NCBI GenBank assembly: GCA_019637435.1
Contig: JAHBVO010000001.1
Coordinates: 124,001-188,000 of the forward strand
DNA length: 64,000 bases
DNA from: Candidatus Obscuribacterales bacterium
GTDB taxonomy: Bacteria > Cyanobacteriota > Vampirovibrionia > Obscuribacterales > Obscuribacteraceae
Reading direction: 5' to 3'
Below are positions 43,508 through 51,991 of the stretch, piece after piece. Every line of letters starts with the position of its first letter. Position 1 is the first letter of the stretch. The notes under the pieces are model-generated. The model ran no database searches and was not told where the DNA came from. It saw nothing but the letters and a program-made list of their open reading frames with translations. Made by a program: the position numbers and the translations under genes.

Positions 43508-45106
43508 CTATTCATCGTCACCCGATTTGGGCTGAAGGGGGCTGCCGGTCTTCGGATTTTTGAACATATTTGCAAGAAACTCGAAGAAGCCTGCGACCTT
43601 GCTGGACAGTGACCCGTGGAAAAGTTGAATACCTCCGCGCAGAGTTCTCATTCGGTTGTTTCCGTATGGGTACCACCAGAGCTTCGAAGTTCCCGGTGCG
43701 TCGATATTTATGTGTTTGATATTGACCAGATCGAGCAAGCCGAATTGTGAGTGAGATCTTCCGAAACCACTCTTCTTCAGTCCGCCCCAGGGCAATTGCG
43801 GTGCAGCATGAGTGAATAAGCAGTCGTTGATCGTGACTGTTCCCACTTGCAAGTCGCGCGCGATATTTTCTGCACGACGCAAATTCTTTCCCCAAACAGA
43901 CGCGCATAATCCGAACTCGCTGTCATTTGCGAGATCGACCGCCTCATCTTCGTTTTCAATCACCATAATCGGAAGAACCGGACCAAAAGTTTCTTCTCTC
44001 ATCACCGCCATGGAGTGATTCACGTTCGTAAGCACTGTGGGCTCGAAGAAGAAACCTGACAATCCATCAGGTTTTCTGCCGCCTGTCAAAATTTTGGCAC
44101 CAGCGTCTCGGGCCTGTTCTACCTGGGTGACAATCTTGTCGAGTTGTGCTGCATCGATCACTGGACCGATGTCAGTTGCCGAATCTGTGTATGGACCGAC
44201 TTTCAGCTTTTGAGTCTCTGCGACGATCGCGTCGATCAATTTCTCCGTGTGTTTCCCTTTTAGTATGTAGACGCGCTCAATTGATGCGCAAGCTTGTCCT
44301 GCGTTTGTAAACGCGCCCCAGGCAATGGCTTTGGCCGTCCACTCCACGGGAGCATCCGGCAGAATTATGGCCGCGTCCTTTCCACCGAGTTCCAGACTCA
44401 CAGGCGTCACGTTCGCGGAGGCCTGTTCCATCACCCTGCGCCCGCCTTCGTAGCTGCCTGTGAAAATGAGCTTGGAAAGTCGGCTTTCGCTGAGATACTT
44501 CCCGGTGCTTCTATCGCCTGTGACAATTTGAACTACGCCTTTGGGAAAACCTGCTTCCTCGAAAAGTTCGCCGATGCGAATGCCAATCAGGCTGGACTTC
44601 TCGGATGGTTTTAAAACGACCGTATTGCCGACCATGAGCGCCATCGCGATGGTCATCATAGGAATTGAGAATGGAAAGTTCCAGGGCGCGATGATGCCGA
44701 CCACTCCTAGAGGCTCAAACGCGATTACGTTCTGCTTCGTGGAAAGTAGAGGGTTGGTGAGCATCACCATTTGATCCTTTAACAAACGGTCCGCGTTGTC
44801 CGAGAGCCAAACGCATGTATCAAGGGGACCGTTCAACTCGGTCGCATAGCTCTCGGAAAGCGGCTTCCCTACTTCTTTGCTTATCATCTCCGCGAGTGAA
44901 TCGGCATTTTTCGAAATCACTCGACGCAGTTTTAAAATGTGTTTGGCGCGTTGATTATAATCAAGCAGTTGCCAGTCTTCAAAGGCAATCCAGGCGCGTT
45001 TTACGGCTTCTTCCACCTGGGGCTGACCCATGATTGGAACTTCGCCGAGCAATTCTTTGGTCGCCGGATTGATAGATTGAACTGTTGCCGCTTTTGTTGA
45101 CACCAT
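43508..45106 (-). CDS. aldehyde dehydrogenase (NAD(P)-dependent)
   Basis: 532 aa. The catalytic Cys is in AWGAFTNAGQACASIERVYI and the general-base Glu in NVTPVSLELGGKDAAIILPD; the Rossmann region has TVVLKPSEKSSLIGIRIGEL and the C-terminal HAAPQLPWGGLKKSGFGRSH. It is closest in look to long-chain or succinate-semialdehyde types, with a C-terminal extension of about 60 residues (GGIQLFHGSLSSKVAGFFEF) that may bind membranes. This is common in acyl-aldehyde dehydrogenases. The exact substrate is not identifiable. The ATG at 45106 has no clear ribosome site. It is downstream of a TPR gene. Confidence 0.93.
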   Translation of the reverse strand: MVSTKAATVQSINPATKELLGEVPIMGQPQVEEAVKRAWIAFEDWQLLDYNQRAKHILKLRRVISKNADSLAEMISKEVGKPLSESYATELNGPLDTCVWLSDNADRLLKDQMVMLTNPLLSTKQNVIAFEPLGVVGIIAPWNFPFSIPMMTIAMALMVGNTVVLKPSEKSSLIGIRIGELFEEAGFPKGVVQIVTGDRSTGKYLSESRLSKLIFTGSYEGGRRVMEQASANVTPVSLELGGKDAAIILPDAPVEWTAKAIAWGAFTNAGQACASIERVYILKGKHTEKLIDAIVAETQKLKVGPYTDSATDIGPVIDAAQLDKIVTQVEQARDAGAKILTGGRKPDGLSGFFFEPTVLTNVNHSMAVMREETFGPVLPIMVIENEDEAVDLANDSEFGLCASVWGKNLRRAENIARDLQVGTVTINDCLFTHAAPQLPWGGLKKSGFGRSHSQFGLLDLVNIKHINIDAPGTSKLWWYPYGNNRMRTLRGGIQLFHGSLSSKVAGFFEFLANMFKNPKTGSPLQPKSGDDE

Positions 45107-45203
45107 TGCGGTATGTCGCCTTTTAAACGCCGGACTTTTGTATTGTATCCCACCCGACCGGGCGCCCGGTGTGTATATCGGGCTGGCTCGTTACCATTTG
45201 CGC

Positions 45204-46955
45204 CTATTCTGTGTTGCCGAGACTCTTAAGGGCTTCACGAGCCAGTAACGCTCGCTGACCCTGTAATCCTTCTGAGAGGCTCTGCTGGAAATACTTACTC
45301 GCTTCTTTGCCGCGTCCAGCATTTTCGTAAACTCGAGCGAGAGCGTAGACCAGGGTAGGCTCTGGTTTTCCGTTTTCCAGATACGGACGTAGCAGCTTAA
45401 TTGCCGATGAGGAGTCGCCTTTGGAAGAATAGGTTTCAGCCAGAGCGGAAAGCACTTCGCTGTCGCCGGGCGCGATTTCCTGGAGGGCTTGGAGTGCTTC
45501 GAGACTTTTCTCTGTTTTTCCCTCACCTGACATGATCTTAATTGCAGCCAACTGTACGTCGATATTGCCAGGTTCAACTTCAATCGCTTTCTGTATAGAT
45601 TGTTGAGCTTCTTCCACCTTGCCGCCTTTCAAATTTGCCAGGCACAGAGCAGTTAGTGCCTCCGGATCTTCCCCGTTCAATTTGACGGCTTCTTTTGCAA
45701 GGTTGAGCGCCTCGGCAACTTTCTCGCGCGCGGTTGCTCCCTCTAATGCCAATCTGGATTCAAAGGCTTTGCCGCTCGCGACATATGCTTTGGAACGCTG
45801 TACCTCTCGAGCTTCGGCAAGCACATCTTCGCTCCTCCCCTGTCGAAGCGCCAGGCGGGCTAGCTCTATATGTGGTGGCGCAAAGACCTGGTTATGCCGA
45901 AGGGCGCTCTCAAGTTGTTTTGTTGCTTGAGAAACGTCTCCTTCTCGTTCTGCCATGTACGCTCGAGCAAGACCGGCTAACGGGGCGTCTGTGGTCTTTG
46001 TTGGAAGTTTTGAAACCAGAGGCTGTGCATCTTTAGTTTTTCCGAGATTGATGAGATGTAGTGCGCGAATTGCAATGGCATCCTGATCGCCTCTGGCGGA
46101 TGGATCAAGTTTCGAAATCGTTTCTAAACCGGCGCTGTACTCGCGTCGCCAGAGCTGAGCCGTCGATTTTGTCTTCAGCAATTCAGTTAGTTTCGGATAG
46201 GTAGCGAGAGCGCGGTCCGCTGCTTTTATAGATTCGCTATAGGCTTGCATATCGAGTGCATCTTTTGCCAGTCCTATTAGAAATTCCGGCTCCATCTGAT
46301 CGTCGTTGATTAGCCTGTCTAGCTCGGCTGAAGCGGCTGCTGACTTACCCTGTTTAAACAGATTTTGTGCGGTACGAATTTTTGCAATTCGCGATTCGGG
46401 CTCCAATGCAGCTGCCTTTGCTGAAGCTGTTTTTGCTTTGGCTGATTCGTGCAGTTCCGCGTACAGTGTGCTTAGTGCAGACCAGGCTTCGTAGTTCGCC
46501 GGATCAAGTTTCACCAACTTCTCGTAGGCTGTGGCTGCGTTGGCTGAGTCTCCGCTTGCAGCAAGCGATACTCCCAGTTGGAAATGCGCCGCAATCGAGG
46601 TGGGATCCAATTCGACCGCCGTTGCCGCGGCTTGTGCTGCCTCTTTCTCGTGCGTCGGCATGCGCAAAAGAATGGTGGATAATAGCAAATTGAATTTTGC
46701 GGAGTCCTTGCAATTGACCTGGTTTGCTTTCAGTAATTTATAGGCATCGGTTGACTTTCCGGTCGCAAACAGTCTTGTGGCATCCTTGTAGCATGCTGCG
46801 CATTCGGGCGATTCTGGTTTTGCCTTTTTTGCGACCGGGACCGGCTCCAGGGTGAGCTTGTCTTTCTTTGCATGGACCGGATTTATAGAAATCGCGGTAG
46901 AGCAGGCGAGGATAAACAGACAGAAATTGGTTCGGTGCTTCGACAAGGTATTCAT
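45204..46955 (-). CDS. exported TPR-repeat protein
   Basis: 583 aa from the ATG at 46955; a GTG three codons earlier is also in frame. A signal peptide is visible (residues about 8-29, NFCLFILACSTAISINPVHA, cleaved after HA). The mature protein has around a dozen tetratricopeptide repeats, with units such as SAKFNLLLSTILL, PTSIAAHFQLGVSLAASGDS, and NYEAWSALSTLYAELHESAK. TPR arrays mediate protein-protein contacts, here presumably in the periplasm or on the cell surface. No enzymatic domain is seen. It diverges from another TPR gene at 47130, and the pair may be functionally linked. Confidence 0.85.
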   Translation of the reverse strand: MNTLSKHRTNFCLFILACSTAISINPVHAKKDKLTLEPVPVAKKAKPESPECAACYKDATRLFATGKSTDAYKLLKANQVNCKDSAKFNLLLSTILLRMPTHEKEAAQAAATAVELDPTSIAAHFQLGVSLAASGDSANAATAYEKLVKLDPANYEAWSALSTLYAELHESAKAKTASAKAAALEPESRIAKIRTAQNLFKQGKSAAASAELDRLINDDQMEPEFLIGLAKDALDMQAYSESIKAADRALATYPKLTELLKTKSTAQLWRREYSAGLETISKLDPSARGDQDAIAIRALHLINLGKTKDAQPLVSKLPTKTTDAPLAGLARAYMAEREGDVSQATKQLESALRHNQVFAPPHIELARLALRQGRSEDVLAEAREVQRSKAYVASGKAFESRLALEGATAREKVAEALNLAKEAVKLNGEDPEALTALCLANLKGGKVEEAQQSIQKAIEVEPGNIDVQLAAIKIMSGEGKTEKSLEALQALQEIAPGDSEVLSALAETYSSKGDSSSAIKLLRPYLENGKPEPTLVYALARVYENAGRGKEASKYFQQSLSEGLQGQRALLAREALKSLGNTE

Positions 46956-47129
46956 TTTTATCACACGATAGTCAGGTGTTTATTCTAGCCGAATTTGAAA
47001 AATCGGGTTTTCGCTGCTCGACAGTCCAACGTGTGAGATTTTCGAACTAAAATAGTTTCAGTCCTGAATTTCGTGTTTCAATGATTCAATAGAACTCACG
47101 AATTATCGCGGGCATCTTGGAGTTTTTTT

Positions 47130-48251
47130 GTGACGCACCCCAGGAAATTTTTTCGGATCAGATTGTCTCTTGTTCTCTTCGGTTGGATGACAGTCGGCGC
47201 GCTGTCTTACCCGGCTAACGCTTTTGAGTTTTCTTCCAGAATGCTTGTTGCCTCGGCTCAGACTAATGCGGCTTTTGACCAGGCTCTAGCTGCTTATTCG
47301 GCTGGTGATTTGAATGCAGCTGAATCGATCTTGAAACAAGTGGTGGCAGTGGATCAGTCAGATGCGCGCGTTCAGAACTTGCTCGGCAAGATTTATCTAA
47401 AGTGGAAGAATGTTCAAATGGCAGCTACTTTCTTCAAAGCCGCTTGTGCAATCGATCCTAAAAATGCCGAATATAAGTTCAATTACGGCGTATCCCTGTT
47501 TGATCAGAAAAAGTATCAGGACGCTCTTCCATTCTTTGAGGAGGCGATCAGACAAAGTCCAAATGATTCAGAATACGAATACAATCGTGCAGTAACATAT
47601 GAACGCCTTGGGAAGAAAGATCTGGCTGTTCAAGGCTATTCTAAAGCTGTCAAGTTGAACGGAAAAAATGCTCACGCTCACTTCAGCTTAGGGCGCGTCT
47701 ACCAGGAGAAGCACAACCTTTCAAAAGCGATTGAGGAATACAAACTAGCCATTCAGTGCGATCCGAACCTGGCTGCGGCACATAACAATCTCGGCGTCGC
47801 ATATGCGGCGGACAATAACTTCACCGACTCTGTGAAGGAGTTTCAGGCAGCGCTTAAACTCGATCCGACTTATGCTGAGGCTCAGCGCAATTTAGGCTAT
47901 CCGCAAGCTCACACCAGCCTTGGTATCACGTATTTCGGTATGGGAAATTATCCGAAGGCGCTTGAGGAGTACAATAAAGCATTAACGATTGATCCACAGA
48001 ATGCTGATGCCCACTACAATATCGCGCTTTACTATCAGCACGAGAATCAATTCGAGAAAGCAATTGCCCATTACCAAAAGGCGATCGAACTGATGCCGGA
48101 CAATCCCTTACCTCATAACAATCTGGGAGTCGCTTATCTGAAAACTGGTGATTTCCCGAAAGCGGAAGCGGAATATCGCAAAGCGCTCGAGTTGAATCCT
48201 GATTTCGAGGAAGCCAAGAAAAACCTGGAGGAGTTGAACTCCGGGAAGTGA
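47130..48251 (+). CDS. exported TPR-repeat protein
   Basis: 373 aa from a GTG at 47130. An N-terminal signal peptide (RLSLVLFGWMTVGALSYPAN, cut after about residue 31) is followed by about nine tetratricopeptide repeats of 34 residues to the end (for example NAHAHFSLGRVYQEKHNLSK, then AIEEYKLAIQCDPN). One repeat is shortened: RNLGYPQAHTSLGITYFGMG joins two repeat starts with a gap, which looks like a deletion between units. The protein ends NLEELNSGK. Its last 326 bases are also read on the minus strand as the C-terminal tail of the AbiEi-like gene. It diverges from the other TPR gene. Confidence 0.85.
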   Translation: MTHPRKFFRIRLSLVLFGWMTVGALSYPANAFEFSSRMLVASAQTNAAFDQALAAYSAGDLNAAESILKQVVAVDQSDARVQNLLGKIYLKWKNVQMAATFFKAACAIDPKNAEYKFNYGVSLFDQKKYQDALPFFEEAIRQSPNDSEYEYNRAVTYERLGKKDLAVQGYSKAVKLNGKNAHAHFSLGRVYQEKHNLSKAIEEYKLAIQCDPNLAAAHNNLGVAYAADNNFTDSVKEFQAALKLDPTYAEAQRNLGYPQAHTSLGITYFGMGNYPKALEEYNKALTIDPQNADAHYNIALYYQHENQFEKAIAHYQKAIELMPDNPLPHNNLGVAYLKTGDFPKAEAEYRKALELNPDFEEAKKNLEELNSGK

Positions 48252-48921
48252 ATTGTTTTGTCACCAGGTACGGTGCCGGAGCCTCATTCACCTGCATTCG
48301 TTTGTCAACGAACTGCAAGAGATTCCAGGGGATGAAGTAATCGGCCAGCCAAGCTGGCATAGAGCTGCAGCGCGAGGCTATTTCTTGCCGTTGTTTGTCT
48401 GTTAAGTTCTGGGTGGCACAGCCGACGATTCTTGCGTTTACGGCTAGTTCTCCAAGGTGACAGAGTGCTCGAATGACTTGTCCCGTTTTTGAATCGCCGA
48501 GCGCAAATTTACGTTGACTTACACCGACGAAGAAAATACGGTTGCCATTGAACATAAAAGAACTGCTACGCCCATTGGTGGCGAACACGAAACCCGTCGA
48601 GGGCTTGTCCAAGATACCTAGCTCTCGAGCGCAATCTCCGCCGAATTTGATGATTTGCCTTCCAAACGACGTGGCTTTCTTTTTCGCAATCTCTAACTCG
48701 GTTACTGGTTGCTTGCGTTCACTTCGAACAAAGCATCCTCTGGCGACTCGCTTGAGGACGTTCCTTTTAATGCACCATGCGATTACGTTATCGACAGCCC
48801 TTCTAGTTCCATAGTGGACGATCTCCCTCGTAGTAAGAATCTGGTCTACAGGGTGCTTTTCAATGTGTCTGCGGATGAGCTCCGCAGTGCTGAGTGCGTT
48901 CATATCCACACACGTGTTCAC
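47926..48921 (-). CDS. AbiEi/DUF6088-like antitoxin-type protein with read-through tail
   Basis: 331 aa as an open frame. Residues 1-220 fit the AbiEi/DUF6088 type: an N-terminal winged helix (DQILTTREIVHYGTRRAVDN, VIAWCIKRNVLKRVARGCFV), then the antitoxin-like domain (ELGILDKPSTGFVFATNGRS; IRALCHLGELAVNARIVGCA). Usual proteins of this type end at about 200-220 residues. Here the frame runs on for about 107 residues that are antisense to the TPR gene, with low coding quality (SRSSTPPGFSWLPRNQDSTR), so the natural stop was probably lost. Several starts are possible: GTG at 48921, with GGGAGG overlapping, or the ATG at 48903. No partner toxin (AbiEii type) is adjacent; it may be an orphan. Confidence 0.65.
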   Translation of the reverse strand: MNTCVDMNALSTAELIRRHIEKHPVDQILTTREIVHYGTRRAVDNVIAWCIKRNVLKRVARGCFVRSERKQPVTELEIAKKKATSFGRQIIKFGGDCARELGILDKPSTGFVFATNGRSSSFMFNGNRIFFVGVSQRKFALGDSKTGQVIRALCHLGELAVNARIVGCATQNLTDKQRQEIASRCSSMPAWLADYFIPWNLLQFVDKRMQVNEAPAPYLVTKQFTSRSSTPPGFSWLPRNQDSTRALCDIPLPLSGNHQFSDKRLPDCYEVRDCPASVRSPFGNGQLLSRIDSRADSKARYCSGHQHSVDQSLMLYCTPQAPSDNFPYRNT

Positions 48922-49454
48922 CTCCCTTTCCGAAGTGGTCCTACTTTAATAAACGTAATTTGGGTGGAAAAAGTTCAATTTAGAAGATGAAATTTGAGGC
49001 GAGCTGAGGACTGCTTGAGGGTTCCGTTTTGGTCTGCCGGAGCAGTCGGGGGAAATTTAGAAGAGTTTCCCGGTGTACTCTGGCGAGTCCGAGTAGTCGG
49101 GGGATATTTAGAAGAGTTTCCCGGTGTACTCTGGCGAGTCCGAGTAGTCGGGGGAAATTTAGAAAAATTTCCCCGCGTACTCAGCCCAGTCAAAGGCAGT
49201 CGGGGGAAAATCAGAGAAATTTCCCTAGATTGCTCATTCTCTAAGACCAAAATCGTTGAGGTCCTTTGAAAACTATCAGCGGGTGTGAGCAGCAGGGGGA
49301 AAAATGGAAAATTTTCTATCACCCACCCATTCCGATAAAAAAGTCTTTCCGAATGCTTATAGCCAAAAGCGGCGGCGATTCCGTTCCGAATCTCCGGCGA
49401 CCGCTAGCGCTGATAGCGTCTATAATGATCAGGCACCATCCGTAGCACTATGGC
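48922..49454. other. 533-base gap holding an array of hairpin repeats
   Basis: The gap between the AbiEi-like and sce7726-like genes has no recognised gene. It holds four tandem 51-52 base units (49044-49230) and more degenerate related pieces on both sides: 48976-49000 (AATTTAGAAGATGAAATTTG) and 49296-49318. Frames on both strands cross it (minus 48975-49322, plus 48994-49269) but consist of the repeats themselves. TATAAT at 49421-49426 could be the -10 of the downstream gene. Confidence 0.6.
49044..49230. repeat. tandem 51-bp repeats, each able to fold as a hairpin
   Basis: Units start with AGTCGGGGG at 49044, 49095, 49146 and 49198 (spacing 51, 51, 52). The first two differ at one base. 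Each contains a GGGGGAAATTT-type arm and a matching TTTCCC arm; in the third unit GGGGAAATTT (49150-49159) pairs perfectly with AAATTTCCCC (49164-49173) around AGAA. The fourth unit is degraded. Arms are conserved while the rest varies, suggesting selection for structure or for the protein repeat in one frame (17 residues per unit). Confidence 0.8.
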
Positions 49455-50093
49455 ATGAAAGAACTCGACGTCCGCTTAGCTCTGCATAATTACCTGAAGA
49501 ATGAGATGTTCCGGACCAGTCCGGACAGCTTGATTGTGGATGAGCTTGGATTGATCGAAGGAAGTTTTCGTGTCGATCTTGCCGTTCTCAACGATAAGCT
49601 GCATGGCTTCGAAATTAAGAGTCCTTCGGATAATCTGTTGCGGCTGCCCGCTCAGCAGGAAACTTACAGCAAGATCTTCGACAAAATGACACTCGTCTGC
49701 GCAGAGAAGTACGTCGCACAGGCTGTTGACATGATCCCGAAGTGGTGGGGCCTGGTCAGCATCAGTCGCCGCGAAGGCGAGGTATTCCTCAACGAAATTT
49801 GGCCGTCCAGGCAAAACTACAATATCCAACCGTTTCACATCTGTCAGCTTCTCTGGCGCGAGGAAGCTCTTGCTGTACTCAAAGAGCACGGTATGGATTA
49901 TGGGTTTCGAACGAAGGGGCGTCGCTATATGTGGAAGGCTTTAGCCAAGGAGCTTTCACTCGATGACATCCGCAAAGCCGTTAAAGAAAAACTATCGAAG
50001 CGCGTGGGCTGGCGTGAGACTCTGCAGTATTGCATCCCTGATGATCCGACCGATGATTACTTTATCGAAATCGGCGCGGCGATGACCGTGTGA
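49455..50093 (+). CDS. sce7726-family protein, PD-(D/E)XK nuclease-like fold
   Basis: 212 aa from the ATG at 49455 (MKELDVRLALHNYLKNEMFR). The core SFRVDLAVLNDKLHGFEIKS has the D...ExK arrangement of PD-(D/E)XK nucleases, and the N-terminal DVRLALHNYL is typical of the sce7726 family (VDIAxxxxxxxGxEIKS). The family is found in phage- and defence-rich regions, often with a partner sce7725, which is absent here. The last 37 bases overlap the convergent 5'-nucleotidase gene. There is no clear ribosome site. Likely a stand-alone accessory gene. Confidence 0.7.
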   Translation: MKELDVRLALHNYLKNEMFRTSPDSLIVDELGLIEGSFRVDLAVLNDKLHGFEIKSPSDNLLRLPAQQETYSKIFDKMTLVCAEKYVAQAVDMIPKWWGLVSISRREGEVFLNEIWPSRQNYNIQPFHICQLLWREEALAVLKEHGMDYGFRTKGRRYMWKALAKELSLDDIRKAVKEKLSKRVGWRETLQYCIPDDPTDDYFIEIGAAMTV

Positions 50094-51991
50094 CCATTTC
50101 CGCCGCGAGCTGGATGCGCCACTACGGTTATCCAGGTCGCTTCGTCCTTTCCGTTCTTTCCCTTGTAAAGCTGTGCCAATTTCTGAATGTCTTTCCATTC
50201 GAAAGTACCATTCTCGCTGGCTTTTAGCCCGGTCTTGAGCACCTGTGCATTTGCAAGCGGGACTGGAAAAGCACTATATATAGTACTGACACCAGGACCG
50301 GTGCCACCGGCTATTGTGATACGAGCCGAAGCCGGCGCGTTTCTCATTGATATTGTTTTCAAATTGCCATTATTTTGAATTGAAAGTGCCCCATCCTTCA
50401 CGCAAACGATGCGATTTGGTTTCATGGGTGTGATTGATGGGTGCTTGCGCAGATACGCGGTCATTACGTCAGCCATGCGCAGTTTCGACTTTTCGATGTT
50501 TGTCGCACCCTTAAAATCGTAACTCTCGCCACCTTCAAAATTGTAGTGATTCATGGCTATTTTGTAAGTTGCCTTGTCGTCGAGAGGTTTAAAATTGCCC
50601 TTCCCGTCATTTGCCAGTATCATCACCACGCGCTGTCCGTCGGGTTTTGATTTGTCCCAAATAATCTTCACTCCGCTGACGTCGGCAAAATGACCGTCAG
50701 GACCGTCTCCAATCAGACTGTGTTCTATAACTCGTTTGACGATGTCACCGGTAACGGTGGCATAAACTACATAGTTCTCGAACGGCAGGACCTGCTCCAC
50801 CTGAGCAACGCTTATTGGACCTTTTTGCAAAATTCCCCTTATGCCGCCTCGATTTTGAAACGCCATGGTGGTGCCGTACTCTTTGCCTGAGTCGACGATC
50901 GAATCACATACGATATCGCCCATAGACGTGTCGCAAAGCGAGTTCTTCTTCTCGAAGTATTGTGTCGCAGTCGATAGAATTTCTTTGTTCGATTTTGCAA
51001 ACGGTTCCGAAACTTTATCGATGTACTCCTTCAAATCCGGAGCTTGAGCCGTTTTCGACGTCACGTCAGTCAGTCCGTATTTAGACTGACGCACAACACC
51101 TTTGTCGTCAAAACTCAATTGCAACAATCCGACCGCTCTACCGTAGCAGCCGGTCTGTACTACCGTTGTTGTGGTTCCATCGTCGTGTTTGATCAACAGC
51201 GGACGTTCCAATCTCGTGTGACTGTGGCCACCGATTATGGCATCAACACCGGGAATTCGTTCCGCTAACTCCTTTTCACATTTGACGCCGCAATGCGTAA
51301 CCAGGATTATTTTATCGAGACCCTGGGCTTGAAGCCGTTCTACTTCTTGCTTGATAGGTTGGTACCAATCGGCTCCCAGCGCTTTCAGTTTGACACCTTG
51401 CAGCGTGTTTTTTGAAACCGACTCCAGATCCGGTGTAACCCCTCCGACAAATGCGATCTTCTTTCCATTAACCGTTTTAACCACTGAAGGTTTTACGAGT
51501 TTATCCAACTCCGGCACAGCTGTAGGGTCGAGGTTTGCGCTGATGATGTCGAATTTTGCTTTGGCCAGTTGCTGTGCCAAATTCGCGGAACCATCGTCGA
51601 ACTCATGATTGCCGATAGTGAACACGTCATATCCCATCTTGTTCAAAAGATTGACTTCGACGTCGCCCTTAAATTTGCTATAGAGCATCGAGCCTTGAAA
51701 CATATCTCCGCCGTCGCAAACTACCGCGTCCGGAAACTGCTTTTTCCAATTGCGAATGATTTGACCGACGCCCGCCCAGCCGCCGACTACTTTGCCTTTG
51801 TCGAGAAACGGCTCTTCATGAGCATGTAGATCATTCGTATGTATTATGGTAAGAGTAAAGTTCTTGTTCTTCTCTGCGGCAGAGACGCTTGCAAAGCTGA
51901 ATAAGATGAGGAGTAACGTCCCAATGAATAAACCGACCAAGCCAAGAGGCAGGGTTCTTCCCAAATTTCCTGGATTATTGTTTGCGTTCAC
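50057..51991 (-). CDS. exported 5'-nucleotidase (UshA-like metallophosphoesterase)
   Basis: 644 aa from a GTG at 51991. A signal peptide spans about residues 15-39 (GLVGLFIGTLLLILFSFASV, then SAAE). The metallophosphatase motifs are complete: IIHTNDLHAHEEPFLDKGKV, VVCDGGDMFQGSMLYSKFKG, FTIGNHEFDDGSANLAQQLA, IILVTHCGVKCEKELAERIP, DAIIGGHSHTRLERPLLIKH. The C-terminal domain has FQNRGGIRGILQKGPISVAQ and FEGGESYDFKGATNIEKSKL. It hydrolyses nucleotides outside the cytoplasm for salvage and phosphate. About 90 residues follow the usual end, an extension of unknown role. Its first 68 bases overlap the divergent gene at 51924. Confidence 0.95.
   Translation of the reverse strand: MNANNNPGNLGRTLPLGLVGLFIGTLLLILFSFASVSAAEKNKNFTLTIIHTNDLHAHEEPFLDKGKVVGGWAGVGQIIRNWKKQFPDAVVCDGGDMFQGSMLYSKFKGDVEVNLLNKMGYDVFTIGNHEFDDGSANLAQQLAKAKFDIISANLDPTAVPELDKLVKPSVVKTVNGKKIAFVGGVTPDLESVSKNTLQGVKLKALGADWYQPIKQEVERLQAQGLDKIILVTHCGVKCEKELAERIPGVDAIIGGHSHTRLERPLLIKHDDGTTTTVVQTGCYGRAVGLLQLSFDDKGVVRQSKYGLTDVTSKTAQAPDLKEYIDKVSEPFAKSNKEILSTATQYFEKKNSLCDTSMGDIVCDSIVDSGKEYGTTMAFQNRGGIRGILQKGPISVAQVEQVLPFENYVVYATVTGDIVKRVIEHSLIGDGPDGHFADVSGVKIIWDKSKPDGQRVVMILANDGKGNFKPLDDKATYKIAMNHYNFEGGESYDFKGATNIEKSKLRMADVMTAYLRKHPSITPMKPNRIVCVKDGALSIQNNGNLKTISMRNAPASARITIAGGTGPGVSTIYSAFPVPLANAQVLKTGLKASENGTFEWKDIQKLAQLYKGKNGKDEATWITVVAHPARGGNGHTVIAAPISIK

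Noticed and set aside
45157..45170. ACCGGGCGCCCGGT perfect palindrome as a terminator of the TPR gene
   Set aside because: No T-run follows in the transcribed direction and its length is modest; it could be an operator for the aldehyde dehydrogenase gene, but I cannot support either.
49044..49230. CRISPR array
   Set aside because: Units are contiguous repeats without unique spacers, arms drift between copies, and no cas gene is nearby.
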